Source: Gammaproteobacteria bacterium
Lineage (GTDB): Bacteria > Pseudomonadota > Gammaproteobacteria > Pseudomonadales > Azotimanducaceae
Assembly (NCBI GenBank): GCA_003228415.1
Contig: QIDL01000372.1
Span: 1-6,246 of the forward strand
Length of the DNA: 6,246 nucleotides
Reading direction: 5' to 3'
Shown: one piece after another, positions 5,856 through 6,246 of the stretch
How the letters are laid out: each line of letters starts with the position of its first letter
How positions within the stretch are numbered: the stretch's first letter is position 1
The notes under the pieces: model-generated
What the model saw: only the letters and a program-made list of their open reading frames with translations
Told to the model about the DNA's origin: nothing
Database searches by the model: none
Program-made: the position numbers and the translations under genes

Positions 5856-6246
5856 TGACAACTTTGGCGGTCACCGCTGAAATCGAGGCAGCCAGATCCA
5901 AGTGGCACTACCGCGGGCAGCTACGGCCGAAATTTGCCGAGCCAACGGCTGACGATGAAGAGAGCGTGTGGGACTTTCCAAGACCCCCTCGCATCGATTC
6001 GGTGCACGTCGTGCTGAGAGTCACCGACAGCGAAGAAAACCTGACGGTGGCTGAAACCCATCGGGGACTTCGGGTCTGCGAGACTGCGGGTGCGCCCACC
6101 TACTACTTCCCGCCGCAGGATGTCGACGCAACCAGGCTTCAGCGCGAAGCAGATTGGTCGTTGTGCGAGTGGAAGGGGCATGCGATCAGTTATGCGGTAT
6201 TCGGGCACCCTTCTCAGGCGTGGTGCTACGAGTCCGTGTTTCCGGA
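5855..6246 (+). CDS. DUF427 domain protein, 3' end cut by window
   Basis: An open frame of 130 codons runs off the right edge. Its first part has the conserved lead-in WHYRGQLRPKFAEPTADDEE and SVWDFPRPPRID (17-48). The DUF427 core follows: LTVAETHRGLRVCET (63-77), PTYYFPPQDV (81-90), SLCEWKGHAISYAVFG (102-117), and QAWCYESVFP (121-130) at the edge. The family (Pfam PF04248) is a small, mostly beta domain with no settled function. The start is taken as GTG 5855-5857, which shares its G with the TAG stop of the dehalogenase gene; TTG at 5864 is the other option, and no in-frame ATG is seen before the domain. The overlap suggests translational coupling to the dehalogenase. No strong ribosome binding site is visible (GGGGA is about 15 nt away), which fits coupling. 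Family firm, start moderately sure, role unknown. Confidence 0.82.
   Translation, partial: MTTLAVTAEIEAARSKWHYRGQLRPKFAEPTADDEESVWDFPRPPRIDSVHVVLRVTDSEENLTVAETHRGLRVCETAGAPTYYFPPQDVDATRLQREADWSLCEWKGHAISYAVFGHPSQAWCYESVFP

Noticed and set aside
5295..5861. 188-residue minus-strand frame over the dehalogenase
   Set aside because: Shadow of a gene with an intact catalytic pentad.
5908..6208. Minus-strand frames at the right end
   Set aside because: The plus frame encodes the DUF427 core motifs CEWKG and YYFPPQDV; the minus frames show nothing.

Overview
The window looks like chromosomal DNA of a free-living, moderately high-GC proteobacterium. A gammaproteobacterium is my best guess, based on the style of the proteins and the mix of acyl-CoA dehydrogenase, TetR and HupE/PpiC genes; no rRNA or housekeeping marker fixes the taxonomy. 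There is no tRNA, rRNA, CRISPR array, insertion sequence or origin that I can see. Coding density is very high, and two large genes are cut by the window edges.

Left part, minus strand (read from about 4162 down to 1): a leftward run of genes begins with two acyl-CoA dehydrogenase subunits (large 2996-4162, small 1846-2973). Next comes a 31-codon remnant of a short-chain dehydrogenase/reductase start (1707-1799). It is followed by a membrane-anchored, degenerate PpiC/parvulin-type protein (890-1702) and a HupE/UreJ-family membrane protein (893 to beyond position 1) with a TTG start overlapping the ppiC-like stop. The two dehydrogenase subunits appear to divide the active-site residues between them, as in heteromeric (alpha2beta2) enzymes acting on bulky or side-chain acyl-CoAs. 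The SDR remnant probably marks a deletion or recombination junction between the lipid-degradation operon and the ppiC-hupE module.

Middle: 4163-4254 is a short AT-rich divergent control region. It carries overlapping palindromes built from TAGAA half-sites, the likely operator of the TetR-family regulator that starts at 4255.

Right part, plus strand: the TetR gene (4255-4884) is followed by an 86-bp gap with a strong GC hairpin. Then come a haloalkane dehalogenase very close to LinB/DhaA (subfamily II) with an intact catalytic pentad (4971-5855), and a DUF427 protein whose GTG start overlaps the dehalogenase stop (5855 to beyond 6246).

Taken together, the centre can be read as a regulated catabolic locus: a TetR repressor controls a divergent acyl-CoA dehydrogenase pair and perhaps the downstream dehalogenase. 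A haloalkane-to-alcohol step followed by acyl-CoA oxidation is a reasonable but unproven pathway idea. The ppiC-hupE pair looks like a separate module for envelope or metal transport.
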